This document shows, piece after piece, positions 29,904 through 41,638 of a DNA stretch of 64,000 nt. The translations under genes and the position numbers were made by a program. Each line of letters opens with the position of its first letter. Within the stretch, counting starts at the first letter, position 1. The stretch is from assembly GCA_963697675.1 (NCBI GenBank), contig CAVOOW010000009.1:1-64000 (forward strand), written 5' to 3'. The notes under the pieces were generated by a model, which was not told the DNA's origin, made no database searches, and worked only from the letters and a program-made list of their open reading frames with translations. Source of the DNA: CAVOOW01 sp963697675 (GTDB lineage: Bacteria; Actinomycetota; Actinomycetes; JACCUZ01).

Positions 29904-31008
29904 ACAGCGCCTTCGCCGTCACAGATCGAGGACGCCGGGAATCCCTGCGGTTTGCGTAGGTCATGCCGAGCCTTTCGTGCACGGTCATCAGGGTGTGGTC
30001 GGCGATCTGGCGTGCCCGGTCGTTGCCGATGTCGAGGACGCTGTCGAGGTAGGAGTGGTCGTCAGCGAGGCCGGCGCGGCGTTGCCGCAGCGGGCGGAGG
30101 AGCTCGTTGACCGCCTCGGTGGACATCTGCTTGAGTCGTCCCGCGCCGTCGTTCCCGATCTCGTCAGCAAGTCGGCGAGGGTCCTCGCCGGTCGTAGCCG
30201 CCAGGAGCTCGAGAAGGTTGGCGACGGCGGGCCGGGCCGGGGGGTCGTAGGTGATGCGTCGTTCGCTGTCGGTGGGTGCGCGACGGATCATCGCGGCGGT
30301 TTCATCCTCGGTTGCTCGCAGCGCGATGCCGTTGCCGCGGGTCTTGCTCATCTTCACTCCGTCCAGTCCGGCCAGCATCGGGGTCTCGGTGAGCAGTGCG
30401 TCAGGCCCGGGGAACAGCCGCTCCTGCCTGCTGTAGCGCTCATTGAAGCGACGGGCGATGAGCCGAGTGGTCTCCAGGTGAGGGAGCTGGTCGAGACCGA
30501 CGGGAACCAGGTTTGCGTGGCAGAACAAGATGACCGCGGCCTGGTGGACGGGGTAGGTCAGCATGAGACCGGTCGGTGGGTGCCGGTCGCCTCGGTCTCG
30601 GCTTGTGGGGTTTCGGTGCAGCTCGGCATCGCTGACGAGGCTCAGGAATGGCAGCACCAGTTCGTTCAGCGCGGGGACAGCGCTGTGGGTGAAGATCGTT
30701 GCCCGGTCTGGGTCGATGCCGGCGGCGAGGTAGTCGGCGACGACTCCGCGCACAGTGGCGGCCAGCCGGTGGCCGACCTGTTGGTCTGTCATGGCTTGGT
30801 AGTCGGCGATCAGCACGATCACCTCGACGCCGAGATTCTGAAGTCGAACCCGGTTCGCGAGGGTGCCGAGGTAGTGGCCGATGTGGAGTGGCCCGGTGGG
30901 ACGATCCCCGGTCAGGACACGGAATCGTCGCGGGTCCGCCAGGACCTGGACGTGGAGAGCGCCGCTGCGCTCGAGTGCTGCCAGCTGTGATGCGGTGCGG
31001 TCGGACAT
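29890..31008 (-). CDS. trpS: Tryptophanyl-tRNA synthetase, probable auxiliary copy
   Basis: Charges tRNA-Trp. The 372-residue class I synthetase has HIGH at residues 42-45 (PLHIGHYLG) and KMSKT at 219-223. ATG 31008 has AAGGAG upstream. The gene is isolated in an accessory region and is preceded by a short peptide gene with two Trp codons and by mutually exclusive hairpins, so expression probably rises when charged tRNA-Trp is scarce. In Streptomyces coelicolor an auxiliary, indolmycin-resistant TrpRS is known to be controlled by ribosome-mediated attenuation, and this locus looks alike. Whether a second trpS exists in this genome cannot be seen here. The C-terminal codons overlap a short repeat. 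Confidence 0.92.
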   Translation of the reverse strand: MSDRTASQLAALERSGALHVQVLADPRRFRVLTGDRPTGPLHIGHYLGTLANRVRLQNLGVEVIVLIADYQAMTDQQVGHRLAATVRGVVADYLAAGIDPDRATIFTHSAVPALNELVLPFLSLVSDAELHRNPTSRDRGDRHPPTGLMLTYPVHQAAVILFCHANLVPVGLDQLPHLETTRLIARRFNERYSRQERLFPGPDALLTETPMLAGLDGVKMSKTRGNGIALRATEDETAAMIRRAPTDSERRITYDPPARPAVANLLELLAATTGEDPRRLADEIGNDGAGRLKQMSTEAVNELLRPLRQRRAGLADDHSYLDSVLDIGNDRARQIADHTLMTVHERLGMTYANRRDSRRPRSVTAKALSVTA

Positions 31009-31038
31009 CGGTGGGCTCCTTGTGTGCGGAGGCCGACC

Positions 31039-31130
31039 TGCCGAGGCTGCCGAGCGGTGGATTGACCCCGGGGGCTGCCACGAGAGGGCAGCCCGGGACG
31101 TCAGAGGTCAGGGTCGCCGTTCGGGCGACC
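31039..31130 (-). promoter_or_regulatory. Probable Trp attenuator hairpins upstream of trpS
   Basis: Reading the minus strand: GGTCGCC/GGCGACC (31124-31130 with 31112-31118) forms a hairpin that begins in the second Trp codon of the leader peptide. GGGCTGCC/GGCAGCCC (31087-31094 with 31072-31079, extended by an outer CCC/GGG) follows. A further GGCAGCC copy at 31045-31051, read on this strand, competes for the same partner arm. Such alternative pairings next to Trp codons are the classic form of ribosome-mediated attenuation. There is no U-run, so a non-canonical terminator or a translational effect is possible. Confidence 0.6.
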
Positions 31131-31158
31131 ACCGCCAGCTGACGAGGAAGCGGGACAT
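31108..31158 (-). CDS. Trp-containing leader peptide of trpS
   Basis: Sixteen codons from ATG 31158 to TGA 31108 encode MSRFLVSWRWSPERRP, with Trp at positions 8 and 10. It ends 99 bases before the trpS start and overlaps the first attenuator hairpin. No strong Shine-Dalgarno is visible. Two Trp codons in so short a frame directly upstream of a TrpRS gene are unlikely by chance. Confidence 0.65.
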   Translation of the reverse strand: MSRFLVSWRWSPERRP

Positions 31159-31259
31159 GACGACAGTCGTGTCCAACTCACGCACGGATCGCAAGCAACT
31201 CTCTGTCAGGCTCGCCCGTGCCACCAACTGCCGTCAGTTGGTCGCCCTCGGTCAGACAT

Positions 31260-31299
31260 GCAACGGGGTGCGGACGATTTCTCGTCCGCACCCCGTTGC
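31260..31299 (-). terminator. Strong hairpin terminator after the giant PKD protein gene
   Basis: A perfect 18-base inverted repeat (31260-31277 and 31282-31299, arms starting GCAACGGGGTGCGGACGA) encloses a four-base TTTC loop. It lies 16 bases beyond the stop of the minus-strand gene ending at 31315. No extended T-run follows. It also insulates trpS from upstream transcription. Confidence 0.85.
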
Positions 31300-31314
31300 G
31301 TTAGCCGCTCTCGA

Positions 31315-34300
31315 TCACGTCACCGTGACGTTGCGGGTGACCGTGGTCGCCCTGCCCCAGTTGTCGGTCACGGTCAAGGTGATCGTGTAGGTCCCCGCCG
31401 CCGCGTAGACGTGTGCGGCTCGGTTGCGGTCGCCGTGCGTCGCGGTGTCCGGCGTGCCGTCACCCCAGTTCCAGGTGTAGCTCCGGATGCCGCCGTCGGT
31501 GTCGGCGGTGCCGGTGCTGCTCACCGAGCACGTCCGCGCCGTGCAGGTGGCGGGGGAACGTGACGGTCGGGCGGGTTGTTGCCGGCCGGCTCCGTCTGGG
31601 TGGTCGACACCCAGGTGACCGGAGCCGCTGTCCTGCCCCACTTGTCGAGCTACCCGCAGGGTGACCGTGTAGCTGCCGGCAACGTTGTAGACGTGCGACT
31701 GGCTTGCCGTCGTGCCCGTGGTGTCCGGCGTGCCGTCACCCCAGCTCCACGACGTAGTCCTGGATCCCGTCACCGTGGCGGTGTCGGGGTCACTGCTCCC
31801 GGTGCCGCTCATCACACACGTCGTGAACGTCGGGCACGTGCCGGAGGCGATCACCGCGGTCGGCGCGTTGTTGCTGCCCGGCTCGGTGATGGTCACGTTC
31901 GTGCGTGGCCGTGCCGACCTTGCCCCACACGTCGGTGACCGTCAAGCACGATCGTGTACGTGCCAGGCGTCGCGTAGGTGTGCGCACGGGCTGGCCGTGG
32001 TGGTCGCGGTGGTGCGATCGCCCCAGTTCCACGAGTACCTGATCGCGTCACCCTCGGCGTCCACGGTGCCGGCGCTGTTCATCTGGCACGTCGTGAACGA
32101 GGCACAGCTGGTGGTGAACTCGACGTGCGGCGCCGTGTTGCCTGGCCGGCTCGGTCAGCACCACGTTGCGGGTGGTCGAGGCGAACTTGCCCCAGCCGTC
32201 CGTCGTGGTGAGCGTGATCGTGTACGAGCCGGCTGCCGCGTAGACGTGTGCCGCAGGCGAGGCGCCGGTGCTGAGCGCGCGTGCCGTCACCCCAGTTCCA
32301 CGAGTAGGCGATCGTGTCCCCGGTGTTGGGGTCAGCCGTGCCCTGCGCTGCTCACCGAGCAGGTCAGGCCCTGGCAGCTCTGGATGAACGTCGGCACGGG
32401 GGCGACTGTTGCCCGACGGCTCGACGATCGTGACGTTCTGAGCCGCCGACGTGTTCGTGACGGTCCACTCGTCCCTGACCGTCAGGGTCACCGGGAAGGT
32501 GCCCGGCGCGGTGAAGGTCTTGGTGGGCAGCGGACCGGTGGCGGTCCCCTGGGTGCCGAAGCTCCAGGTGTACGTCAGCGAGGCGGTGTTCTCGTCGGTC
32601 GAGCTCCTGCCGTCGAAGATGCACACGTTCTGGTTGCAGCTGTAGGTGAAGCTCGCCACCGGCGGGTTGTTGGGCGGCTGCGTGACGATGACGCCGGTCG
32701 CGGTCCGTGCCAACCCGATCTGGTTGTGCACGTCGACCGGTTGCACGATCACGCTGTACGTGCCGGCCGGGATGACCGGCGTGGTGTACGAGTAGTTCGA
32801 CCCCACGCTGCCGGGGCTGTTGAGGAACGCCGTGCGGAAGCTGGCGGTCGTGCTGGTGAAGGTGCCGGTCGAGCTCATGTACTGCCCGGCGCTGTTGACG
32901 ATGCCGACCTGCACCGACGCGATGTCTGGCGTCCCCGTCCGGCGCGTCCTCGGCGCGTCCCGTGACGACGATCTTCCCGTCGGTGAACGTGGCACCGCTC
33001 TGCGGCTGTCCCAGCGTGTCACTCAGCGCTGGCGGGCCGTCGTTCGGATAGGCCCGGTAGCTGGCCGTGGCCCCGGCGTCGACGGGTCCTGCTGGTCCAC
33101 CGTGTCGAACGCAATGGCAGTGAAGCTCCAGTTTCCGCCGGTGGGCAGAGTCAACGCCAGTGACCACGTCGTGGTGGTCGCGTTGGGTGAGGCGAGGGTG
33201 GCGTTGCGGATGGCTGATCGCTGCCGCCATCGTGCCGTCGGCCTGCAGGTAACGGCCGGTGTCCCGGTCCTGCAGCGACACCCGGACGCTCGCGACACCC
33301 TTGTCGTCGGTGGCCGTCCCGGTGAAGCTCACCGCCAGCGACTCGTCGAGTCGGGGCGGTGAAGCGTCATCGTCGTGTCGGGCGGCAAGTCGCCCGCGAT
33401 CTGGGCGTTGACGGTCAGCCGGCCCTGGTTGGTCGACGACGTCGTCAGGTCGTCGTCGTCGGTGGCCCGCACCGTGAACGAGTAGCTGCCCGGGGACAGG
33501 TTGAACGGAGTGGTGTAGGTCCAGTTGTAGTTGGACCCGCTGATGTCCACCGGCGAGATCCGGTAGTTGCCGGCCTGGCCGATGCCCCAGGTGCCGTCGT
33601 TGCGAAGACCTTCTCCAGTGGTGCCGTTGCGAAGGGAGATCTCGACGTTCTTGAGACCCTCGTCGTCCGAGGCGGTCCCCGAGAAGGTCAGCCGGCCGCC
33701 CGGCTCGACCGTGACCGCCGGGACCGTGAAGGGCGGCGTCATGGGCACCGGCTGCTCGATCGTGACGGTCGGCGCGACGGCGTTGGAGTCGACGGTCCAG
33801 TCGCGCGTCGCGCTGCGGAGGTCTGCCTGCCCGATGGTGTCGGTTGCCGTGGCGCTGCCACGCCAGACTCCCTCGTGCGGCAGCGTCACCTCGTACGACC
33901 AGGTCGCATTGGTGGCGCCGATGACATCCGGGGTGCCGCGGAAGGTGTTGAAGATGGCGCTGACGGTTCCGTCGTTCTGCAGGTAGCGCTCTTGTTCGTC
34001 ACGGAACCAGAAGCTCAGCGAGTTGACGCCCTTGTCGTCGTTGGCGGTGCCGGTCACGGTGAACGTGGTGGAGGTCTGGATGCCGCTCGGCCCGCTGATG
34101 CCCGTCGTGGGCGTCTGGTCGTCGGTGCTGAAGGACTCGATCTTCTTGGTGGCCATGGTCGAGTCGCCCGTGCCGCCGGTCGCGGCGGTGAATGCCTGCG
34201 CCGAGACCAGCATGTTGCGGTTGGTGGTGACGATGCGGCCGTCCAGCGACCAGGTCCGGTTGGTCGTCCCTGCGCCGAGGGTCGCGTTGACGTTGGTGAC

Positions 34301-36812
34301 GGTGCTGGTCCACGTGTTGGTCGAGGTCAGGTACTGACCGCTGTCGCGGTCCTGGATCCGCACCTGGACCCGGCCGACGCTGCCGGTGGCGACCCGCGCG
34401 GTGCCGGTGACCGAGAACGGCGTGTTGTTGGCGACGACGCGTCCCTCGATCGGGGTCGTGATCGTCGTGTCAGGCAGCGGTGCCGGGAACGGCACCGTGT
34501 TGAAGTCGTAGAACGCGACGCGTCCGGTGCGGACTCCGCCCTGGAACATGCCGTCGCCACCGATGAACAGGCCGCGCGGCGTGGCGATCATGGCCTTGTT
34601 GCCCTCGAACGAGTTCGACCCGTTGGTCGGGTTCCACTCGAGCGCCTTGCCGGTGGCCGGGTGCGACCGCCGCGATGTGGTCGCGGCGGACGACCTGGTC
34701 GCCCAGGCCGTAGCCGGCCAGGCCCTGGCCGGTGCCGTAGCCGACGTTGTCCAGGCCGGGCCACGGGTCGTCGGACGTGGGCGACTCGATGAACTGGTAG
34801 TGACCGCCGAGGTAGACCGCGACCTCGGTGATGGCCACCGAGTAGATGCTGTCGAAGTGCCGGGCGATCCAGCAGCGGCTGGACGTTGGTGTCGGTCAGG
34901 GATGCTGTCGACGAGGGGGTAGGCGACCGCCGTGTCGCTGATCGGCGGCGCGTCGCCACCCGACCCGCTGCTCACGACGAAGTACGAGTCGTCGGGTGCG
35001 ATGTCACCCGCGGCGATGCGGGTCACGCCGCCGACGCGCGCCAGGTTGTCGTCCCAGAGGGTGCTGCGCCACGGGAAGAGCCCCTTGGACGGGGTGCCCG
35101 CCACGGTGCTGGCGCTGATGTTGATGATTCCCATGCCGTAGCGGTCCAGGCCGGCGATCTGCCGGCCGGTGTGGACGACGAGGAGCTTGCTCTGGTCGTG
35201 GGTCACCTTCAGCTGTGGCACGCCCAGGGCGCCGTTGACACCGATGCCGCCGGTGATGTCGTTGCTGAAGGTGGTGTCGACCGCGCCCGATGCGGTGTTC
35301 ACCGCGCCGAGGCCACTCTTGACGACGCCGTTGAGGCGGGTGAACCGGCCGCCGACGTACAGCGTCGAGTTGGTCGTGGCCAGTGCCGTCACCTGGTTGT
35401 TCGTGCTGTTCGAGAAACCGAACGTGCTCAGGGGTGCACCCGTGGTGAGGTTGAGGCTGGCGACCTTCTGAGCCGCCACGCCGTTGACGGTGTTGAAGCT
35501 GCCGCCGACGAACAGCTTGCTGCCGTCGGGTGTTGCCTCCACGGCGGCCACGCCGCCGTTGAACGTCGGGCGGAAGGACGTGTCGATCAAACCGGTGGTG
35601 AGGTTGTAGCTCGCGAGGTTGGCCTGGTTGATCGTCGTCGTTGGGGCGATGGTGTTCGCGATCGAGGTGAAGCTGCCGGCGATGAACACCCGGTTCAGGC
35701 TCGGGATGACCTCGATGTCCCAGATCTCACCGTTGCTGATCCTGGGGGTGTTGTTCCGCGGCTTGTCCGGGACCAGACGGGTGTGCCCGGGCACGTTGCT
35801 CGGCGTAGTCCCGACGGTCGGGTTGGCCGTGCGGGTTGCCGGCGCAGAGGCCAACCCCTGGTTGTCTGTGACGACCAGGGTGATCGTCTTCGCGCCACTG
35901 GAGGTGTAGGTGTGGGTCGCGGTCACTCCGGTGCCGGTCCCGCCGTCGCCGAAGTTCCAGGCGTACGAGGCCACGGTGCCGGGTGCGGTGTCGCTGGAAC
36001 CCGTTGCATCGACCGTGCAGGTCGCCTGAGGACAGGTCACCGAGAACGACGCGACGGGGGCCACGTTCGGGTTCGACGACAGGTCAGGCTGGAGCACGAC
36101 GCTCCACATCGTCGCCTTGGCCGTCGCGACGGCGGCGGTTGCGGTCACGCCGGCGCTCGCCCCGACGGGCGATGTTCCGTTGCGGTCGGTCGCCATGGAG
36201 GTGATGCGTCCGGCGCCGGTGCCGAGGGCGATGCTGCGCTGGGTCTGACCGGCGGGGGTTGTCCAACCCGTAGTAAGTGATGCGGATTTGTCCGCCCAGT
36301 AGCTGACGACCCACGAGCCCGCGGCTGCCACGTTGGCTCCCGGTGTCGTGTGCGTCGTACGGCTGACCGTCTCGGCTGCCGACGCCACGACCGCGACCGG
36401 GTCGGCGGCGGTGCCGTCGTAAGCGAGCAGGGTGATGGTGGACTTGGTGGTGGCCGAGAAAGCGACGGCCGCGTTGGTGCCGGCGTCGTTGGCCGTTGCG
36501 ACCTTGGTGTAGAGGATGGTCTCGGTGTCGGTGCTCGACAACCGGCTTGCCCTCCAACGTCCATCCGGCTGGCGGCGTCGTAACCGACGCGAGCGCCTTG
36601 TTGCTCGTGACGAACAACAGCATGCCGTCTGTCTCGCGCACGTTTGCGGGGATCGTCACCCGAGCCGTGGGCTGATTGAATGTCGCCTGGGTCGAGGCGC
36701 GGAACGCGATGTTGTCAACCGCCGCCGCGGGCAGGGCAGTGAGCCCAGTCATCCCCAGCGAGACTGTCACGGTTGCCAGGACCAACCTGAAGATGCTCTT
36801 ACGCCCGCGCAT
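31315..36812 (-). pseudogene. Giant secreted propeller/PKD surface protein, many frameshifts
   Basis: ATG 36812 (G-rich site upstream) starts a signal peptide, RLVLATVTVSLGMTGLTALP ending in AAA. Rejoined frames give about 1,830 residues. In order: a ~180-residue beta module ending KATMWSVVLQP; a PKD domain; a propeller (about 310-680) with VFIAGSF, LFVGGSF and LYVGGRF repeats; several Ig-like units with VRIQDRDSGQYL-type motifs; and five C-terminal PKD domains containing WNWGDG. Breaks include one near 36540 (insertion, as the sister protein reads RVSSTDT), two or three near 34870-34910, one near 34660, one near 33343, and about ten between 33230 and 31600. It lies 86 bases after the sister gene, same strand. 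Function inferred: adhesion or matrix protein. Confidence 0.72.
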
Positions 36813-36898
36813 GCGGTTCCCCCCACTGTTGTGATCTGCGGTCAACAAGCTGTGTGCCAGGCCCCTCGATTTGCGCATGTCTCTCTTCCCCGGTTGTC

Positions 36899-39800
36899 TC
36901 ACGATGCCGCCTTGATCACTACGGACCACATGGTCGCCTTGGCCGTCGGCTGGTCGGCCGTCGCTGTCAGTCCGGCGGAGAGTCCTGCCGCCGATGCCGC
37001 TCCGAAATCTGTTGCGAGCGACGTGATTCGTCCCGTCCCCGACCCGATGGATGTGCTTCGCCGCACCTGCAGTGCCGGGTCGGTCCAGCTGTTCGTCGTC
37101 GACGACTTGTCGGCCCAGTAGGAGACCACCCACGAACGGTCGGCGGTCACCGTCACGTCAGGTGTCGTGTGGGTGCTGCGGTTGACGGTCTCGGCCGCCG
37201 ACGCGATCGTGTCGAACGGGGCGTCGGCAACGTTGGAGTAGGCCAGCAAGGTCATGTCGGTCTTTGCCGCTGCCGCGAAGGCGATCGACTGCACCTTCGA
37301 CGCGTCGGTTGCCGTGGCCACCTTCGTGTAGAGCAGGGTCCGCGTGTCCGTGCCGGAGGTCTGGGTGCCGGCCGGGGTCCAGCCCGCCGGTGCCGTCACG
37401 ACCGCTGGCGTGGCGTTCGTCGTGACGAACAGCAGCATGGCGTCGCCCAGCTGCACCGAGGCGGGAATCGTCACCCTGTTGGTGATGGCGTTGGTGGAGG
37501 ACGTTGCCGCGGATCGGAACGCGATCTGCGGAGCCTCGGTGACGTTCACGTCGTGCGTGGTCGCGGCAGACGCCAAGCCCAGGTTGTCCGTGACGACCAG
37601 GCTGATCGTGTGTGTGCCCGCGGCCGTGAACGTGTGCATGGCAGTGGCGCCCGTTTCGGTGCCGTCCCCGAAGTCCCATGCGTACGACTCGACGGTGCCG
37701 TCGCCGTCGAACGACGTGGAGCCGTCCACTGTGCAGGTGAGGTGGAAGCAGTTGGTCGTGAATCCGGCGACCGGTGCCTCATTGGGAGCGTTCGCTGGCT
37801 TCAGGACGATCGACCACATGGTGGCCTTCGCCGAGCTCGAGTCTGCCGTCGCAGTCAGGGCACCGAACGAGCCCGCGGGCAGGGACTCGCCCCGGTCGGA
37901 TGAGACGGAGGTGACGCGCCCGGTGCCAGTGCCGATGGCTGCGCCGCGCAACGTCTCCGAGCCGGGCAGAGTCCAGCCAGTCGTGGCCGAGGACTTGTCG
38001 GCCCAGTAGGAGACCACCCACGACCCGTCGGTCGGCACCGTCACGGCAGGTGTCGTATGCGTCGCGCGGTTGACGGTCTCCCCGGCCGATGCAACCACCT
38101 GGAGCGGGTTCGCCGCCGTGCCGGAGTAGGCGAGCAGGGTGAGGACGGCCTTGGTGGAGGCCGAGTAGACGATGGTCGGCTGAGATCCCGCATCGGAGGC
38201 GGTAGCTGTCTTGCTGTAGAGCAGCGTCTGGGTGTCGGTGCTGGACACACGGGTGCCTTCGAGGGTCCAGCCAGCCGGCGGCGTCGAGACAGATGTGACG
38301 ATGTTCGACGTTGCGAACAGCAGCAGCGTGTCGCCAGCCGTCACGCCGGCAGGCTCGGTGACCCGTTGGGTCGCTGACGTGATCGACGCGGTTGCCGACG
38401 CCCGGAACGCGATGTCGCTGGCCGGCGGGTCAACGGGTGACACGTCGTGGAGGACCACGGGCGAGTTGGCAGTGTCGTCGTCGGTGACGAACAGGCTGTA
38501 CCGAGTCCGTGCCGGCTGCAGTGTAGGCGTGTGTCGGGTTCGAGCCGGTGCCCGTCGTGCCGTCACCGAAGTCCCATGTGTACGAGGCGATGGTGCCGTC
38601 CGGATCGGACGAACCGGTTGTGTCGAACACGCAGGTGCGGTTGATGCAGCTGCTGGTGAAGGCTGCTGTCGGCGCCTGGTTGGCGGCGTCCTCTGCGGTG
38701 AGGTCCACGGAGTCCGAGCGGGAGACTCCCCGGTCGTCAGTCACGGTCAACGTTGCGGTCCAGTCCCCGCCGTGCGGGTAGGGGTGCGACGGCGCGGAAC
38801 CGCTGTCCGTCGTGCCGTCACCGAAGTCCCACGCGTAGGACACGATCGTGCCGTCGCTGTCCGTCGACCCCGTTCCGTCGAAGCTGCAGACGTTGAGCAC
38901 ACAGCCGGTCCACGCGGCAAGGGCGACGGGCGGAACGTCGGGCAGCAGCCCGCTGCGGACGAACAGGCCGCGGGCCCGCCAGTCGATGGCGCTGTTGACG
39001 CTCGCTGCCGTTCCACTCACCGCGCCGGCGGCGAAGGGGATCGCGAACAGCGCCCCCGTCGCCTTGTCCGCGAAGTAGACCGTCGATCCGGACTTGAACA
39101 TGCCCGCCACGCGCTGGGGTGCCATGGACGTGAGGCTGGTGCCGGTCGCGACGGCGTACCGGACGCTCCCGACGATGCGGCTCTGCGGAGTGAAGTAGCG
39201 GTAGTAGAGGTTGGCGTCGTTGGCCAGCGTGAAGTAGATCCGGCCCGCATCGAAGAACATGCCGGTGATGTTGGGCAGGTCAGCGGCGAACGTCCCCGTG
39301 AAGAGGTCGATCGTCGACGGCGCTCCGTACGTCACGCCGTCGTAGGACCTTGCGGTGAACGTGCCGTTCGCGAAGCCGGCGTAGAGCGTGCCGTCCACGA
39401 TGAAGGCGCCACGCGCCTGGCCCCATGCTTCGCTGCCGGCGGTGGTGGTCATCGAGCCGCTCAGCGCGGAGCCGTCAAAAGCCTGGTTGCGGACCTGAGC
39501 AGCAGTTGCCGCCCCGGTCGCAGTCAGGTTGCGGTTGAGGATCTCGATGCCACTGACCTGCGGATCGGTGCTGATGCGCGAGAAGTTGATGTTGACGGTG
39601 CCGTCGCTCGTGACGTCGAAGGAACGCATCGTCGGGGTGGTGGGCACGGTGAAGCTGGTGAGCCTGGCAGTCGCGCTCCCGTCGATGTTGACGTTGAGCG
39701 TCCGCGTGGCGCCAGTGCGGTTGTCGAAGTAGAGCCGCACGGTGATCGGCGTGCCCGTGGGGACCGGGATGTTCCACTGCATGTCGGGTGTCGCGCTCGG

Positions 39801-41390
39801 GTCGCTGCGGATCGCGTTGAACAAGGTGATCGGAGGCTTGTCCGCCGCGGTGTTCGGCACGGTGGCATCGACCGAGGTCACATTGGTCGTGTAGGTCGTC
39901 GCGGTGCCGCCGGTGGTGTGCAACGGTGACGGGCTCGCAGCCGTGTCGGCGAGCCAGTTGGGGCCGTCGTCTGCCGAGGGCAGCTCCGGCCCACCGGCAT
40001 TGACGCGGTAGAGCACCGACGGGTCGCTGCCGCCAAGGGCATAGACATCGGTCGGCAGCGTGCCGGTGATGTTCGGCGGCGGCGTCGTGCCGGTGGACAG
40101 CGGGAAGAAGGCGAGGCGCTGGCGCAGCTCGCTCGCGACCCGGTCGGTGTCGTCGCCGATCCAGATCCCGGCGGACGTCGCCAGGATGTCGAAGACCCCG
40201 ACGCCACGCTCGCGGCCCGGGTTCCAGGAGAAGGGCAGCCCGTTGCTCGGGTCCAGCGCGGCGATGCCCTCGCGCGGGACGGCGCCCGTACCTGCCGTGT
40301 CTGCAGCGAAGGCGTTGTTCAGCCAGCGGAAGTGACCGCCGACGTAGACCGCTGTGCCGGTGATGGCCACCGCATAGGTGGTGTCGCCGCCGGTGTAGTC
40401 GCGCCAGGTCGACTGCAGGTTGGTGCCGACGTCACCCATCTCGTAGCGGCTGATCACGTCACAGCCACTGGTCGAGCCGCCATAGGCGCCGGTGGTGGAG
40501 ATGACGACGTAGCTGCCGTCCGGCGAGATGTCGAGGTCACGCATGTACGTCGTGAAGGTGTTCGAGCACTTCGACGTGTACTGGGTCGTGTACCAGTTGG
40601 CCAGGGTCGAGGGTGAGGTCGAGATGTCGAGCATCGCGACCTGGTCGCGCGCCACCCCGTCGACCAGGGTGAAGTTGCCGATGGCCACGAGCTTGTTGCC
40701 GGCGGGGTCGACCGCGAACTTGGTGATCGCAGACTTCTGGGCACCGCCCCGGGCGGTGGGGTTGTGGATGCCGGTGAACGAGTTGGGGATCGCTGCGGTC
40801 ACATCACCGGTCGTGGGGTCGAGTGAGGCGATGTCGTTGCGAGTGACGGTCTTGACCGTCGTGAACTGGCCGCCGATGATCAACCGGCCGTTCGAGAGGG
40901 CGAGGTCGTTGACCCGGCCGTTGGCGCCGCCGCGGTAGGTCGCGTCCTTGACGCCGGTGACCGCGTTGATCTTGCCGATGCTGCGGGCGGTGGCGCCGTT
41001 GATGTTGCTGAACGAGCCACCGACGTAGAGCGACTGGTTGTCCGGCGAGGCCGCGATCGCGGTCACCTCGTCGTCGAAGACCGGTGCGAAGCCGGTGTCG
41101 ATCGCCCCGGTGGTTGCGTCGAAGGCGAACATGTTCGACCGGGTGAGGATCGGGCCGGTGCCGCCGGCCGCCTGCACCTGGGTGAAGATGCCGCCGGCGA
41201 TGATCCGGTTGCCGACCTGAACGAGCGCGTTGACCTGACCGTCGAGGACGTTCGGCGTCCAGTTGGCCGGGTTGTCGCTCACGATGCTGGGCTGTGCCAC
41301 GCCTGGCGCTGCGACTGCCTGAGGCAGCGCAGGGGACAGCAGGGCGAACACGGTGCCCACCACCGCGGCAAGCGCCGTCGTCCGTCTCAC
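36899..41390 (-). CDS. Secreted propeller-malectin-PKD surface protein, one frameshift
   Basis: GTG 41390 follows a GAGGGGGG site and opens a signal peptide (ALAAVVGTVFALLSPAL). About 1,497 residues: a propeller with VGGSF/IIGGQF repeats (about 40-470); a malectin-like domain (about 520-640, VNIDGSATARL ... VSGIEILNRN); a second propeller-like part; two PKD domains (about 835-990, AWDFGDGTTDSG and TWDFGDGTTGTG); a beta module (990-1185); a third PKD; and a second beta module ending MWSVVIKAAS. The frame breaks once near 38501, where an extra G separates TAAGTDS from YSLFVTDDD. It is the most intact of three related proteins in the window. Likely extracellular carbohydrate-binding or adhesion role. 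Confidence 0.8.
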
Positions 41391-41638
41391 AATCGAGCCC
41401 CCCTCGACATGGCACGGCTTTCCCGCCCCGCTCGGGAGTCTTACCGAATCCCGTCAAGATCGCCGACGGATTGCAGAAATTGGTGGCAGAAAGTCACCCC
41501 AGGGCGCCGCGATGTGACGGAGGAAATAGAGTTCGTGACTCTCCGAGGTCACGACGCGCGGTTTCGACGGGCATGTCAGGATGGGCGGGTAGGCGGGGCA
41601 CCCGCGCACGACGGGCGATCGACGGGGAGGCGGCACGG
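41391..41638. promoter_or_regulatory. Divergent region between propeller protein and lipoprotein genes
   Basis: 248 bases hold promoters for both directions. I see no structured RNA I can name and no supported gene; frames crossing it are extensions of neighbours. The GGGGAGG site near 41624-41630 belongs to the lipoprotein start. Confidence 0.3.

Noticed and set aside
33359..36280. Long plus-strand frames across the giant surface gene
   Set aside because: Gly/Arg/Val-rich shadows of the minus-strand propeller/PKD gene, which keeps signal peptide and domain order.
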